Made by a program: the position numbers and the translations under genes
Shown here: positions 34,452-45,646 of the stretch, one piece after another
Layout: each line of letters starts with the position of its first letter
Position numbering within the stretch: the stretch's first letter is position 1
The notes under the pieces: model-generated
Told to the model about the DNA's origin: nothing
The model's input: only the letters and a program-made list of their open reading frames with translations
Database searches by the model: none
Source: Cryptomeria japonica
Taxonomy: Eukaryota; Streptophyta; Pinopsida; Cupressales; Cupressaceae
Direction: 5' to 3'
DNA: 64,000 bases
Assembly (NCBI RefSeq): GCF_030272615.1
Contig: NC_081408.1
Span: 608,350,173-608,414,172 of the forward strand

Positions 34452-36000
34452 CAATTACATTGTCGTTGAGGAGCGAACCATAGAAACAAAGAAGCAGTAG
34501 AAAAAAGTAAGTTTCTGTGTATATATTACATTTATTTTCATCTTGATTGCATCTATAATTATCAATATAACATTAATTCTTGCATTCATACATTATATTT
34601 GATATTTTGCTAAAATCAAATTCAGTTTCAACAAATTATAGAAATACACATTTGCAGCACAAGAGTCAGCCATCACAATAAAGGACTAGTAGCCAGTCAC
34701 ACCATATCAATGAGATTCTCAAAATCTCATTCTATGCTTTTTCACTCTAATATTTTTTTTAAATCACTTTCCATTACATTTATTTGTCATATGATAGAGT
34801 ACAAATAATTTATCTATATTTCATTCTAAGGGATAGAAAATCATGTGAATGAAATAGACATAATAGAGATTGACAACACCAATACGAAAAACTCCATATC
34901 AAGGCCACAACTTTAGAATGTTTAAGTTAAGTTAAATGACTAAATGACACCAAGTCTCAAGACTTCACGACAAGCCTACTTATTTCTACCCATTTGTTTG
35001 AGTTAAAGGACTTAAATGAAACTAAAATAGAAAGAGTGAGAAGATCAATAATCAATCATTACAACAAATAGGTTCAATAGCTGAAACTATTAAGCACTCA
35101 TGCTCATGGGTACAAGCTACAGACATCACAACTTTTGAAGGAATTCTCAAAAATTATCATGCTACTTATCGTAAAATAGTTGTATTTAGTAAATTCATCA
35201 AAGAGTTGTTTTATGATGAACACTCACAACATGGAAAATTTGAGATTCTTATCTAGGATATCCAAGGTTACGAAGATGAAATGTAATGAAATATTATTTA
35301 TAATATTGTGCAATAATACAAATTTTGCTTATTAGTAAACAATTGAAATTTTGTTCCAATATCTTCTATTTTGTCTATTTTTTACTTTTGTGACAAATAA
35401 TTTGATCAAATTCAATCAATTTTTTTTACTATTTATTCAAAATTATCCTAACCACTCATAATTTATCTATTGGGTCAACCCAAAGAAGGGATCCTTAGAG
35501 GGCCAGTAGAACTACGGGACGTAGCTCAACACCAATACGTCAAGAAACAAAGGCACAAGGGAAGAAAAGTGCCTAGAAGCCACGAGTCCAGCATGGGAAA
35601 CACACCACACAAGGTCTTTCACCAAAAAAAAGCTCCAAATGAAACAGGAACACGAGCTGAACCACACATCCCACCTACTGCCAAAAAGAGCCCAACAAAG
35701 CTAGGGAAGGGCCAATTGGACCAGAAGCGAAAGGGCAAACCCAATGGCCCAATACAAATCGGAAAACCTTAATGCAAACACCACCAGACCATCAGCCTCT
35801 CCATCACCATCACCATTACCATCTTCAAATCCTCTGAAAGCTTCCCTGAAACCCTAGGTCATCCTCTACTCCATTATTGAAACTGTAAGTTTTGGAAGAG
35901 TTTTTTTTTTTTGTGTGTGTGAAAGACCTAATGTTACTATACTAGTAAATTTTAATTCTACCTTAAATAAATAAATGTGATAGTGGAAACTTTATGTCTG
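34452..36000. other. AT-rich flank with two weak coding-like stretches
   Basis: At about 35080-35260 the plus strand has one frame open for some 55 codons with a non-random composition (Lys, Phe, Tyr, His), ending in TAG. A basic, proline-containing 100-residue open frame lies at 35470-35772. I recognise neither, and neither has clear gene signals. 35880-36000 is AT-rich with a T run. Confidence 0.3.
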
Positions 36001-36829
36001 CTCTCTTTTAGATAAATTTTTGTAAATATAGATATACTATCCGTGACAGTTCATTGACGTCTGAAGTGTGTTTATATTGTCTATTTCGAAATGCAATTGA
36101 GTTCTTTGACGAAGAGTTTTGCGGGAATGATAGCGACATCACAAGTCTGCTACGCGTTTGTGTTAGCAGCACATAACACCAAAACTGATTTGGATGCTTA
36201 GTCGACACGCAAACCACACGCTTGCAATTTGCTTTACCTTCCCTCGCCATTTCCCAAAGCCTTGCTACGCGCGGTGGAGCTCAATAAAAAATACAAGATT
36301 AGATTGCAATTTTCGTCAGCTCCAACTGTTTCTGGTAATGAAAACAACAAAAATCTAACGATAGGGACAATTTCAATCGTCTTGCGCTCTTCCAAAATCT
36401 GCACCGTCGATGCTCGAAATCATCCGATCCATTTCAGATAGGGAACGCACAGAAGTGGAGAAGTTTAAAATATCACGCAAAATCTCGCACTGCAACACCA
36501 GCCTAATAGGATTTAATAAAAACCCTAAAAACTCTGTTATGGTTTCTCTCCACAGTGGGAACATGATCTATGCAAAGGAGTTTGTTGAGCGAATATGCAG
36601 CTCACAGCTTTTCTTTTTTTTTTGGATAACTCCCAACATTATTTGTCTTTTATGGATAACCTGCAAAATCCTCTGAAAACTGAGAACGCAGAGAGGTAGA
36701 TGAGAACAGCTCTTGTTTTTGAAGCGGTGAAGTCATTAGAAGACAAGTGAGTGCAATATATTTATATTTATATGGAGTGTCCCGTGCGCTCGAAATACCC
36801 AAGGAGGAGGAGGACTTGAAGCCCACATT
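36001..36829 (+). promoter_or_regulatory. CpG-containing upstream region of the bHLH gene
   Basis: Unlike the surrounding repeats, this stretch keeps many CG dinucleotides (GACGTC near 36056, GTCGACACGC near 36200, TACGCGCGG near 36266). That suggests low-copy DNA that was not heavily methylated. No clear TATA box or start could be fixed. Open frames on both strands (36008-36676) are short. Promoter or 5' UTR is an inference from position only. Confidence 0.35.
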
Positions 36830-38292
36830 ATGGTGACTTTGGATTTCTTAGACAACGCCTCCATTGAAATTGAAGATTATTTTTTGGAGAGGAATCTATT
36901 TCGCTTGATTTCATCCAGGGAGAAGAGAACAGTCAACACTTATCTCCTCCTCATCTAAGTAGAACAAGTCGAACTGAAACTGAATCATTCAGTAGTCGCA
37001 GTGGGAAGAAAAATGATCAATCGACCTCAAAGAAGTTCTACGTAGACATTGACTCTCATTATACGGTATCCACTATAGTCAAACTTACATTGGTATCTGT
37101 TTTAGATTGGTCCGAGTTAAATTGGTTTCAAAAAGTGGTTATAAATTTTAGGTTATTATTTTTTTTCAAAAATCAATTTTTTTTTATCGTGATCAGAAAA
37201 ACATAACTACTTTTTGAATTTCACCACGTGTTTAAGCCTAGTTTTATTTGCTAACACAGACACAAATCTTACAAGGGACTAAACTGACTCCAAAAATTAA
37301 TAATTAACATTAATTGATACGAACATCACAGGTAGGACTCTCAAGACGAGTTTCCCGACGTATGCAGAAGATTTGTTTCTTCAAGGGGCAATACTTCATA
37401 TAAACGACACAGAGCTAGCCACGTTCACTCTTCAGAAAACACAGATCAAGCCACGTTCACAATTTCTCTCAAAACGTTTTCTTTCTTTAACTCTTGTGCC
37501 CTTCATCATTTATTAAATTATCGTGACTTTGAATGATTTTGTTATGAATATTTGCTCAATGGCTTGAAAGGAAGAATCTAAGTTTAAGAGTTTCTCTGAA
37601 CACCAGAGGCGAAGGAACAGATATAATGAGAAACTGAAAGCTCTTCAACTTCTGATTCCTAATTCACAAAAGGTTGGCTTGTTTTCATGGCTTTTATTTC
37701 CATTAAAAATTGTAGAAGTATAATCACAGAGGCAGAATCTTTGATCTAATCTGTAAGTTACTGTTTATTTCCACTATTTTTGACAGATAGACCCATTATT
37801 GAGGAAACAATCCAATACGTCAAACAGCATCAACTTCAAGTACAGGTAGGTTGCTCCATGTTTAAAAATATTTCTTCTTCAAGTTTTCAAAACATGTATT
37901 AACCTCTCCAGCTGCCAGCTTGACTTACATGTGTTTTGCAGATGCTTTCTTCTCCAAATAAGATGAACCCATCAAATACTTGCACGGCCAAGGAAATCAT
38001 GTCCTCTGAGATGCCCCAGGTGTGCATTAGCATGAGCCTGGGATTCATGGGCACAAACACGACCCCTTCCCATTCTCCCTGGCAATGGAATAGTGGGTCC
38101 ATGATCCTGTCACAAGGAGTTCAAGGACAAACAATACCACCATGGGCTAACGAACAAAACAAAGAGTATTTTCATACAGTATATCTACCAATGTTTAAGA
38201 AGAATTTAGACCGTAACAATACATATGAAGGAGGGAGCGGGAATACTTCACAGCACCAGTCTCTTTCAGTAACTCATACTCAGTCAAATTAG
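36830..38292 (+). pseudogene. bHLH transcription factor (SPATULA/PIF-like), probably broken
   Basis: Four plausible exons. (1) 36830-37065: ATG at 36830; a frame change in a T run near 36880; then a Ser-rich frame ending in ACG before a GT donor. (2) 37571-37672: 34 codons, basic region and helix 1 (FSEHQRRRNRYNEKLKALQ, then LIPNSQK), preceded by AG and followed by GT. (3) 37787-37845: helix 2 with EETIQYVKQHQLQVQ, followed by GT. (4) 37942-38292: after TTTTGCAG, MLSSPNKMN and a 117-codon tail ending in TAG. Intron places match plant PIF/SPATULA genes as I know them. Exon 3 starts out of phase at the only visible AG, and one residue is missing before EETIQ. The basic region has an extra residue, so His sits where the E-box-contacting Glu belongs. 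It would act in the nucleus as a DNA-binding regulator. Pseudogene is likely but not proven. Confidence 0.72.
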
Positions 38293-38582
38293 CCTGTGAG
38301 CTTGAACGAGTAGAAGAGATAGATTTGAATGGTTGCCCATCTTTGTATATTTTCAGTCGGAGAAGAAAGGGTATGCTCTAAGTATCTTTTGAAGTTCTAG
38401 AGAGGAGCACTGGATATGTAAAGTTAAGATGATTTGTACACGAGAAACCCTACGTATTAAACAAACGAGCATTGCTCTCTTATAAATAAATAATAACTGG
38501 AACCTTGTTCAAAATGTATTCTCTCTTGCACTATGACTTAGCTGGTCAATGGAATGCCATTAGTTATAATTTATGTGAAGAC
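38293..38582 (+). other. 3' flank of the bHLH gene
   Basis: AATAAA at 38485-38490, about 195 bp after the stop, may be a poly(A) signal. The Cop4 insertion follows at 38583; its TSD copy AAGAC is at 38578-38582. Confidence 0.4.
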
Positions 38583-39227
38583 TGTTAGTTTGTTAGTTTG
38601 TTAGCTTGGACAGCTATTTATCCATTTGCTAAATAATTAGTAAATAATTGTTTGCTAACAAATGTAGTTAGAGTTCAAACAATTCTTATTAATTATTTGA
38701 CTCTTTTTAGAAACTTCTAGCAATCAATTTGGTTAGGGTTGTTTAGTTGTTTTTAATCTCAGCCGTTGATTGAGAATTAATCTCGGTCGTTGGTTTTCCA
38801 ACGAGAGTAGTATATAAGGGGGTCAAGGGCATTTGGAAAAACAATGAATGAATGAATTGTGTGAAGAACTTGTAGTGTTAGCAAGTAGTCTTGCAGTGTT
38901 AGCAAGGGCACAGTGATAGCGTTGGGATAGTAGTGGGGTGGAATCTCAGCAGGAGAAATTGGGAGGCCGTCGAAGCTCTGCCAGTAACAAGCAAACAGTA
39001 TTTGTATCTCTTGATTTTCTATAGTTAATATATATTCCTCATCTGCAGTACTGGTTTTTCCTTCAGGGTTTTTCCAGGGACAATTGTCTAGAAATATTGT
39101 GTTCATTGTGTTGCGCATTCATATGAGTTTGTGAAATTACAGTTGTGTTATTTTCCAGTATTTGTTGCTCAAATAATCTATCAAAGATAGGAGGATAATA
39201 ATCAGTAATTGTAATAGATTTTTCACA
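38583..39227 (+). repeat. Cop4 5' LTR
   Basis: Starts TGTTAGTTTGTTAG and ends ATTTTTCACA. The minus-strand open frame at 38777-39118 recurs in the other LTR with differences and is not a gene. Confidence 0.94.
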
Positions 39228-39240
39228 TGGTATCAGAGCT
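39228..39240 (+). other. Cop4 primer-binding site
   Basis: TGGTATCAGAGCT directly after the LTR without a spacer: initiator Met tRNA type. Confidence 0.9.
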
Positions 39241-39340
39241 AAGTTAAGGGTAGAAGAGATTTACCCTAGACAAAGGAAACTAAGGGTTTATAAAACCTAG
39301 TTTAACCTCTTTAGAATTTTTATTTGCTTTAACCTTTGAG

Positions 39341-40098
39341 ATGGCCTTAATTGGTTTAAGAGATCAGGACAGATTGGATGGAGCCTCTAATTTTGGTGTT
39401 TGGAAAGCCAGAATTTCTTTATTGCTAGAAGAGAATGGTATCAAGGAATATGTTACCACTGTTGTGACTGTACCTACAGATGCAACACAGCTTGCAGCAT
39501 ACAAGAAGGATGATTCCAAGGCGAGGAGGCTAATCCTTGATGGTGTCAAGGACCATATAGTTCCACATATTGCAGAGTTAGATACTACAAATAAGATGTG
39601 GGATGCCATTCTGAATCTGTACCAGAATGCTACCACTAATCGAAAGCTGATTCTCAGAGAAAAGCTAAGGAATACCCAAATGAATAAGAGAGAAGACATG
39701 ACGAATTACCTCACCAGACTTGGACTTGTGAAGGATGAGTTAGCGGCTGTTGGAGATAAACCAAGTGATGATGAGCTGGTACAGATAGCCCTAAATGGGT
39801 TTTCTAAGCAATGGGATGTCTTTGTTCAAGTTGTTAATGTACGAGACACCTTACCAAGTTGGGATCGACTTTGGAGTGACTTCACTTAGGAGGAGCTTAG
39901 ACTAAGCCTTGTAATGGAGCCAACAATAAGAGTCAGAAAAGTGAGGCAGAACAGGAGAACGTTGCCCTAGCGAGTAAAGGAAAAGCAAAGAAGGGGTCCA
40001 GCAAAGGATCAAATCCACAAGGTGAGAAGAAGAAGAAAGACTTGTTGAAGATCAAGTGCTACAGCTGTCACGAGTTTGGCCACTATGTCAGCGATTGC
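39341..40098 (+). pseudogene. Cop4 Gag remnant with CCHC knuckle
   Basis: A 182-residue open piece starts at ATG 39341 (MALIGLRDQDRLDGASNFGVW). It has YQNATTNRKLILREKL and the UBN2-type LVKDELAAVGD, with DELVQIALNGF. A TAG at 39887-39889 stands where Gln is expected before EEL. After that the frame changes. The knuckle CYSCHEFGHYVSDC is at 40057-40098 with all four ligands intact, one frame away from both Gag and protease. Confidence 0.92.
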
Positions 40099-40459
40099 CC
40101 TGAAAGGCAAGAAGCAAGTTGCAGCTTCAGCAAGTGCAGATGAGCTCTCGAATAGAATGGAAGATGAGTTTGCACTCATAGCATGTATGGTTAGCTCAAC
40201 CTCACAGAGTGTTTGGTACATAGATAGTGGGGCATCATTTCATATGACAGGAGTTAGAGAATGCTTCTCCAGTTATAAGGAGGAGAGCACCGGAATCCAA
40301 ATCTCTATGGGAAACATGTCCAAACTCAACTTAGTTGGGAAAGGGACTGTTCAGTTTCAGAGGGAGAATGGTAAGATGATTCCTCTTCATGATGTGTTGC
40401 ATGTTCCAAGCTTAGGGATGAATTTGATTTATGTATCTGTCCTTCAAGACAAAGGGTAA
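40099..40459 (+). pseudogene. Cop4 aspartic protease region
   Basis: In the frame of the piece up to 40459. The active site VWYIDSGASFHMTG has the catalytic Asp-Ser-Gly at 40223-40231 and is intact. The C-terminal block (VQFQRENGKMIPLHDVLHV, then NLIYVSVLQDKG) follows and ends at a TAA. Confidence 0.88.
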
Positions 40460-41620
40460 AATGTACTCTTTAGAGGGGCACATATATTGACTAAACATAA
40501 GGATTAGAAATCACCCATAGCTATTGGAGTTAGGAGTGGTCAACTTTATAGGTTGCAGTTTGATACTCCTAAGGCACTCATGAGCAACAGTAATCCTAGA
40601 GATCTTGGAGAGCTATGGCATAGGAGGATGGGCCATATACATCATGGAGCACTTAAATTGCTTCATAAGACTGTGACATGTGTTCTAGAGGTGAGCATAG
40701 AGCATGATGATGTATGTAAGGGATGTGTGTTGGGGAAGTTTATGAAAGCAACTTTTCCAAGGAGTGACACTAGATCCAAGGGTGTTCTTGATCTAGTACA
40801 TTCAGATGTATGTGGACCAATGTCGTCAAAATCTCTCAGAGGGTATGAGTACTTTAGTACTTTTATTGATGATTTCTCCAAGAAGACCTGGATATACTTC
40901 CTGAAGACCAAGGATGAGATTTTCAGTCGCTTCTAAGAGTTCAAGGCTCTTGTGGAGAACTCGACAAGAAGGAAGATAAAGGTTCTTTGGTCAGACAATG
41001 GAGGCAAGTACAAAGGAAATGAATTCCAAGAGTTTTGTACCAGGGAAAAAATCAAGAGAGAGTGGACTGTTCCTTACAACCCGCAATAGAATGGGGTTGC
41101 TGAGAGGAAGAATCGGTCCATATTGGAGGCAACAAGGACTATGCTACATGATCAGGACCTGCCCCGTTACTTATGGGCAAAAGCATGTAGACGGAAGTAT
41201 ACATACAAAACAAGGTTCCACATAAGGTGTTAGGGAAGATGACACCAGAGGAAGCATTCACTGGGAAGAAGCTAGATGTTAGTCACTTCAGGATCTTTGG
41301 GAGTTTTGCATATTGTCACATTCCAAAGGATACATGTACCAAGTTAGATCAGACTGTAGAAAGAGGGTACTTTGTGGGGTATAGTGAAATCTCAAAGGCA
41401 TATCAGATATTCATTCCAGGGACCAAGCAGATTATTGTTCGACGTGATGTCAAGTTCATGGAGGACAAGGCATTTAGAAGGTCCAGAGATTTGCCAACAG
41501 ATGATCAGAGTGAGCAGCCAACACAAGCTCCAAGGATCACTCAACCGAATCAAGGTCAGCAAAGCTCTAGTACAGTTACTAGTACAAGCATAGGCTCAGG
41601 AGGTGAGAGTTCTTAGAGTA
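40460..41620 (+). pseudogene. Cop4 GAG-pre-integrase and integrase remnant
   Basis: ELWHRRMGHIHHGAL and CKGCVLGK provide the zinc ligands. The integrase core has LVHSDVCGP (first Asp), FIDDFSKKTWIYFLKTKD, then a TAA, VLWSDNGGKY (second Asp), a TAG in NPQ-stop-NGVAERKNR (Glu), and a frame change near 41160. The C-terminal part at 41227-41616 has FRIFGSFAYCHIPKD and GYSEISKAYQIF, followed by a linker rich in Gln and Ser. Confidence 0.9.
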
Positions 41621-42837
41621 TGGAGCAACAGGTGCAAGAAGAGATGCATCAAGAAGACATGGAGGTTGATATTTCATCTTCTATAGTTGGCAACAACAAC
41701 CGTAAGGTTCAGCAAACACAAAGAAATATTCAGGAGTTAGTGGGTACTCCTAGGAGGAGTAGTAGACAATGGAAACAACCAGTCAAGTTTGATGACTATG
41801 TTGTATTAGTTAGTCAATTGGTAGATAGTGAACCTTCTAGCTATCAGGAGGCTACACAACATCAAGTGTGGCAAGATGCTATGGTTGAGGATTATGCTTC
41901 AATTATGCAGAATGATGTTTGGGAGGTAGTGCCTAGACCAATAGATAGGGTTGTGGTTGGATCACATTGGATCTATAAGATCAAGCACGGTGCAGATGGT
42001 AGCATCGAGAAATACAAGGTAAGGTTTGTGGCAAAAGGGTTCTCTCAGAAGGAGGGAATAGACTATGAGGAGACATTTGCTCCAATTGCCAGGTATACAT
42101 CTATACAAGCTGTAATCTCAATTTCAGTGCAAATGGGATGGTAGATCCATCAAATGGATGTCAAGATAGCGTTTGTCAATGGTGAGTTGAAAGAGGAGGT
42201 ATACATAGAATAGCTAGAAGGCTTTGTAGCACACAACAAAGAGACCCACGTGTGTAGATTAAAGAGAGCTATGTACAGACTCAAGCAGGCTCCTAGAGCA
42301 TGGTATGAATGCATTGATAGTTACTTGCAGGAAATGGGCTTTGTGAAGAGTGATGCGGATGCTAACCTATACTACTTGGTGGTTGGGGGTGAGATTCTCA
42401 TTCGTGTCTTGTATGTGGATGACTTGTTTTTAATTGGTTCACTAGGGCTCATAGAGGAGTGCAAGAGGGACCTTGCAGCGGAGTTCGAGATGAAAGATTT
42501 GGGACCTATACACTACTTTCTAGGCATGGAGGTATGGCAGATAGATGGAGAGATTTTCCTTGGACAAGGGAAATATTGCATTAAAATCTTGAAAAGGTTC
42601 AGGATGGAAGATTGCAAAGCCATGTCTACACCTATGATCACGAATTGGAGGAAGGTAGATACATCCAGGGAGAATGATGTAGATCAGACATTATTTAGGC
42701 AGTTGATTGGTTCTCTCATGTATTTGGTCAACACCAGGCCAGATATAGCTTTTGTAGTTAACTCTCTTAGTCAGTTCATGGTTGAACCAAAGGGAGTGCA
42801 TTGGATAGCGGCAAAGCATGTGTTGCATTATTTGTGA
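41620..42837 (+). pseudogene. Cop4 reverse transcriptase, nearly intact
   Basis: Two long open pieces. The first (41620-42144) has [40 protein letters not shown]. After a TAG where Trp or Gln is expected follow HQMDVKIAFVNGELKEEVYIE (catalytic Asp) and another TAG. The second (42250-42837) has [17 protein letters not shown] and an intact YVDD at 42412-42423, then LGPIHYFLGMEV, RPDIAF and the end of the domain. Only the two or three stops prevent translation. Confidence 0.93.
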
Positions 42838-43377
42838 GGTACAATCGAGTATGGGATTAGATATGCTCGAGGTGAAGGAATCAGGTTGATGGGCTATACT
42901 AATGCAGATTGGGTAGGGAGTACAAAAGACAAGAGAAGCACTTCAAGGTGTTGTTTCAGTTTGGGATCAAGAGTTGTCTCTTGGTTCAGCAGGAAACAAA
43001 AGTTTGTGGCTCTGAGTTCTATAGAGTCAGAATACATAGCAGCTAGCATGGTGACATGTGAAGCTATATGGCTTTGGAAGTTGCTAGTAGCCTTGTTTGG
43101 TCAGAAGGTGGAGACTACAGTGATACACTGCAACAATTAGAGTTGCATTAAGTTGACTAAGAATTTGGTGTTTCATGATAGGTCAAAACATATAGACATC
43201 AGGTATCACTTCATCAGAGATTGTGTACAACATGGAGTTGTTCAGCTATAGTTTATACCTATAGATCAACAGGTAGCAGACATTTTGACAAAGGCATTGG
43301 GGAAGGTGAAATTCATCTTCTTCAGAGAGAAGTTGGGTGTCATGCAGAACAACTTCCTTGCTAAGAGGGAGTGTTAG
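42838..43377 (+). pseudogene. Cop4 RNase H remnant and Pol end
   Basis: After a TGA, YTNADWVGSTKDKRSTSRCCF (first Asp), FVALSSIESEYIAASM (Glu), IHCNN (where CDN is usual, followed by TAG), [16 protein letters not shown] and ADILTKAL. The Pol stop TAG at 43375-43377 lies just inside the 3' LTR. Confidence 0.9.
43363..43371 (+). other. Cop4 polypurine tract
   Basis: AAGAGGGAG directly before the 3' LTR. It overlaps the last codons of Pol. Confidence 0.85.
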
Positions 43378-44017
43378 TTTGTTAGTTTGTTAACTTGGAC
43401 AGCTGTTTTTCCATTTGCTAAATAATTAGTAAATAATTGTTTGCTAACAAATGTAGTTAGAGTTCAAACAATTCTTATTAGTTATTTGACTCTTTTTAGA
43501 AACTTCTAGCAACCAATTTGGTTAGGGTTGTTTAGTTGTTTTTAATCTTAGCCATTGATTGAGAATTAATCTCGGCCGTTGGCTTTCCACCGAGAGTAGT
43601 ATATAAGGGGGTCAGGGGGCATTTGGAAAAACAATGAATGAATGAATTGTGTGAAGAACTTGCATTGTTAGCAAGTAGTCTTGTAGTGTTAGCAAGGGCG
43701 TAGTGATAGCGTTGGGATAGTAGTGGGGTGGAATCTCAGCAGGAGAAATTGGGAGGTCATCGAAGCTTTGCGAGTAATAGGTAAGCAGTATTTGCATCTC
43801 TTGATTTGCTGTAGTTAATATATATTCCTCATCTGCAGTACTGGTTTTCCCTTTGGGGTTTTTCCAGGAACAATTGTCCAGAAATATTGTGTTCATTGTG
43901 TTGCGCATTCATATGAGTTTGTGAAATTACAGTTGTGTTATTTTCCAGTATTTGTTGCTCAAATAATCTATCAAAGATAGGAGGATAATAATCAGTAATT
44001 GTAATAGATTTTTCACA
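43372..44017 (+). repeat. Cop4 3' LTR
   Basis: 646 bp, colinear with 38583-39227, followed by the TSD AAGAC. Confidence 0.94.
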
Positions 44018-45646
44018 AAGACTTGGCTTCCTTAGTGATCATTATGATGGTCGTTGGTGAGGTTTGGGATGTTTGTGGTGGTATTTGTAATTTTTTCACT
44101 ATTGCTTTGTTAGGCTTCAACATTGTATTTGTTCATGTCTTTGTAAGAGAGTTTAAGCTTTTTTGAAAGAAAGATTTCAAGTCACTAATGAGTTGTTAAT
44201 ATGATTTCATTAGAAATAATGTGGTCTAGATGTCAACATCATATACACACACATATATAGAGTAACAAGTGAAGTCATTGAATTATAAAAAATAGATTGC
44301 AAGGTTGAATTACTTTTTTGATAGTTTCCATGGTCCAACATATTAGTTGTTTATATGAAGAAATTTCAAAAAAACCCACCTTTACCCTTTGATAAAAAAT
44401 TAACTTTAACAAAATATTATATAATTTGACATAATATTAACAACACCACTTACATGATAATTATTTATAATATTCTAAAATATTAATAATTTTGTTGGTT
44501 TGATAAAAGTGGTTTGCAAGTCAAAGTTTCCTTTGTCTACTAATGAATTTGAATGGTTCTGAATGAATCGACTAGGGCTAAAGTCTTGTAGATTACAAAG
44601 CCTCTAACACAATAAGGGATTAGGTAAGGATCATAACCTAAGTGACTCTGGTAGAAAGGGTACAATGAATCATTGGTTCTTAGTCAAAGATGTATCAATT
44701 TAGACATGTGCTCTCATATCAATTTCAAAATGATCTGGGTTTAACATAAACCTTTCAAAAAGAAAAATAAGTTGTTGAAAAATATTGAAGCATATAATAT
44801 TATTTATCTATAAAAAGGACATTAATTTGAAAGCATGCCTTTGAAATTATAAACTTTTTAGTTGATATGATAGCATCATCTTACTTATTAGTTCTTGTCG
44901 ACATAGAGATTTATTATAGCATTCATTCCTTTTAATTTATAAGTAATTTCTTCTTCAATCGCATCATTTTATTTTATTAGTTTTAGAACTAAAAATATCA
45001 TTTATTATTTTTATTATTATAAATGAAAAGAATAGATATTTATGTTAAGGTGAGTGGGTTGTATACAATAGACTAAGAATTCATTTTCTTATTTTAATCT
45101 ATTATTATTACTTTTTTTTTTTGTAAAAATTAATAAATTAAAATTAAATTTATCATTATCAAAGTTTTCACAAGTCTCCATAATGTTCATATATTCTTCT
45201 TAGTGTAGACTTATAGCATGAGACAAGTTATAATGTTGGCATGAGACAAATTATAATTCTTGTGGTTATGAATAGACTAAGAATTCATTTTCTTATTTTA
45301 ATCTATTATTATTACTTTTTTTTTTTGGTAAAAATTAATAAATTAAAATTAAATTTATCATTATCAAAGTTTTCACAAGTCTCCATAATGTTCATATATT
45401 CTTCTTAGTGTAGACTTATAGCATGAGACAAGTTATAATGTTGGCATGAGACAAATTATAATTCTTGTGGTTATGATTCTCATAAGTTTCATATATTCTT
45501 CTTAGTGTAGATTTATAGCCATAATGTTCGCCAATCCTCTTAGGCTTCCCATTAGCATTTACTTTCTTTCCAACCTAGTGCTAGAGGTGTCTCTGGTTGG
45601 TTGAGTACTAAAATTTTTATTCATCTGAACTTGTCTATTTCTCATG
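44018..45646. other. AT-rich spacer
   Basis: No gene seen. It holds A/T runs and a 204-bp tandem duplication (listed separately). The last bases (45629-45646) are the target-site duplication of Ret1. Confidence 0.6.
45067..45533. repeat. 204-bp tandem duplication plus partial third copy
   Basis: Unit 45067-45270, from AATAGACTAAGAATTC to TCTTGTGGTTATG. It is repeated at 45271-45475 with nearly no change apart from a T-run length and one base. A diverged partial third copy (CATATATTCTTCTTAGTGTAG) follows at about 45476-45533. Confidence 0.93.

Larger units (their letters stand above)
38583..44017 (+). mobile_element. Cop4: complete Ty1/copia retrotransposon
   Basis: 5,435 bp with LTRs of about 645 bp (38583-39227, 43372-44017) that are very similar over their full length. 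The TSD is AAGAC on both sides (38578-38582, 44018-44022). PBS, PPT and all copia domains are in order. It belongs to a different family from Cop1, Cop2, Cop3 and Cop5. The polyprotein has a handful of stops (mostly TAG) and a local frame change at the zinc knuckle. The strong LTR match suggests a fairly recent insertion, just downstream of the bHLH gene. Confidence 0.95.

Noticed and set aside
35470-35772. 100-codon basic open frame
   Set aside because: Proline/lysine-rich without a known domain or gene context. Mentioned only as a weak coding-like stretch.
38777-39118. 113-codon minus-strand frame, repeated at 43612-43908
   Set aside because: It recurs because it lies in the Cop4 LTR. The two copies differ by ordinary LTR divergence and the frame has no known domain.
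39364-39699. 111-codon minus-strand frame
   Set aside because: Exact antisense shadow of Cop4 Gag.
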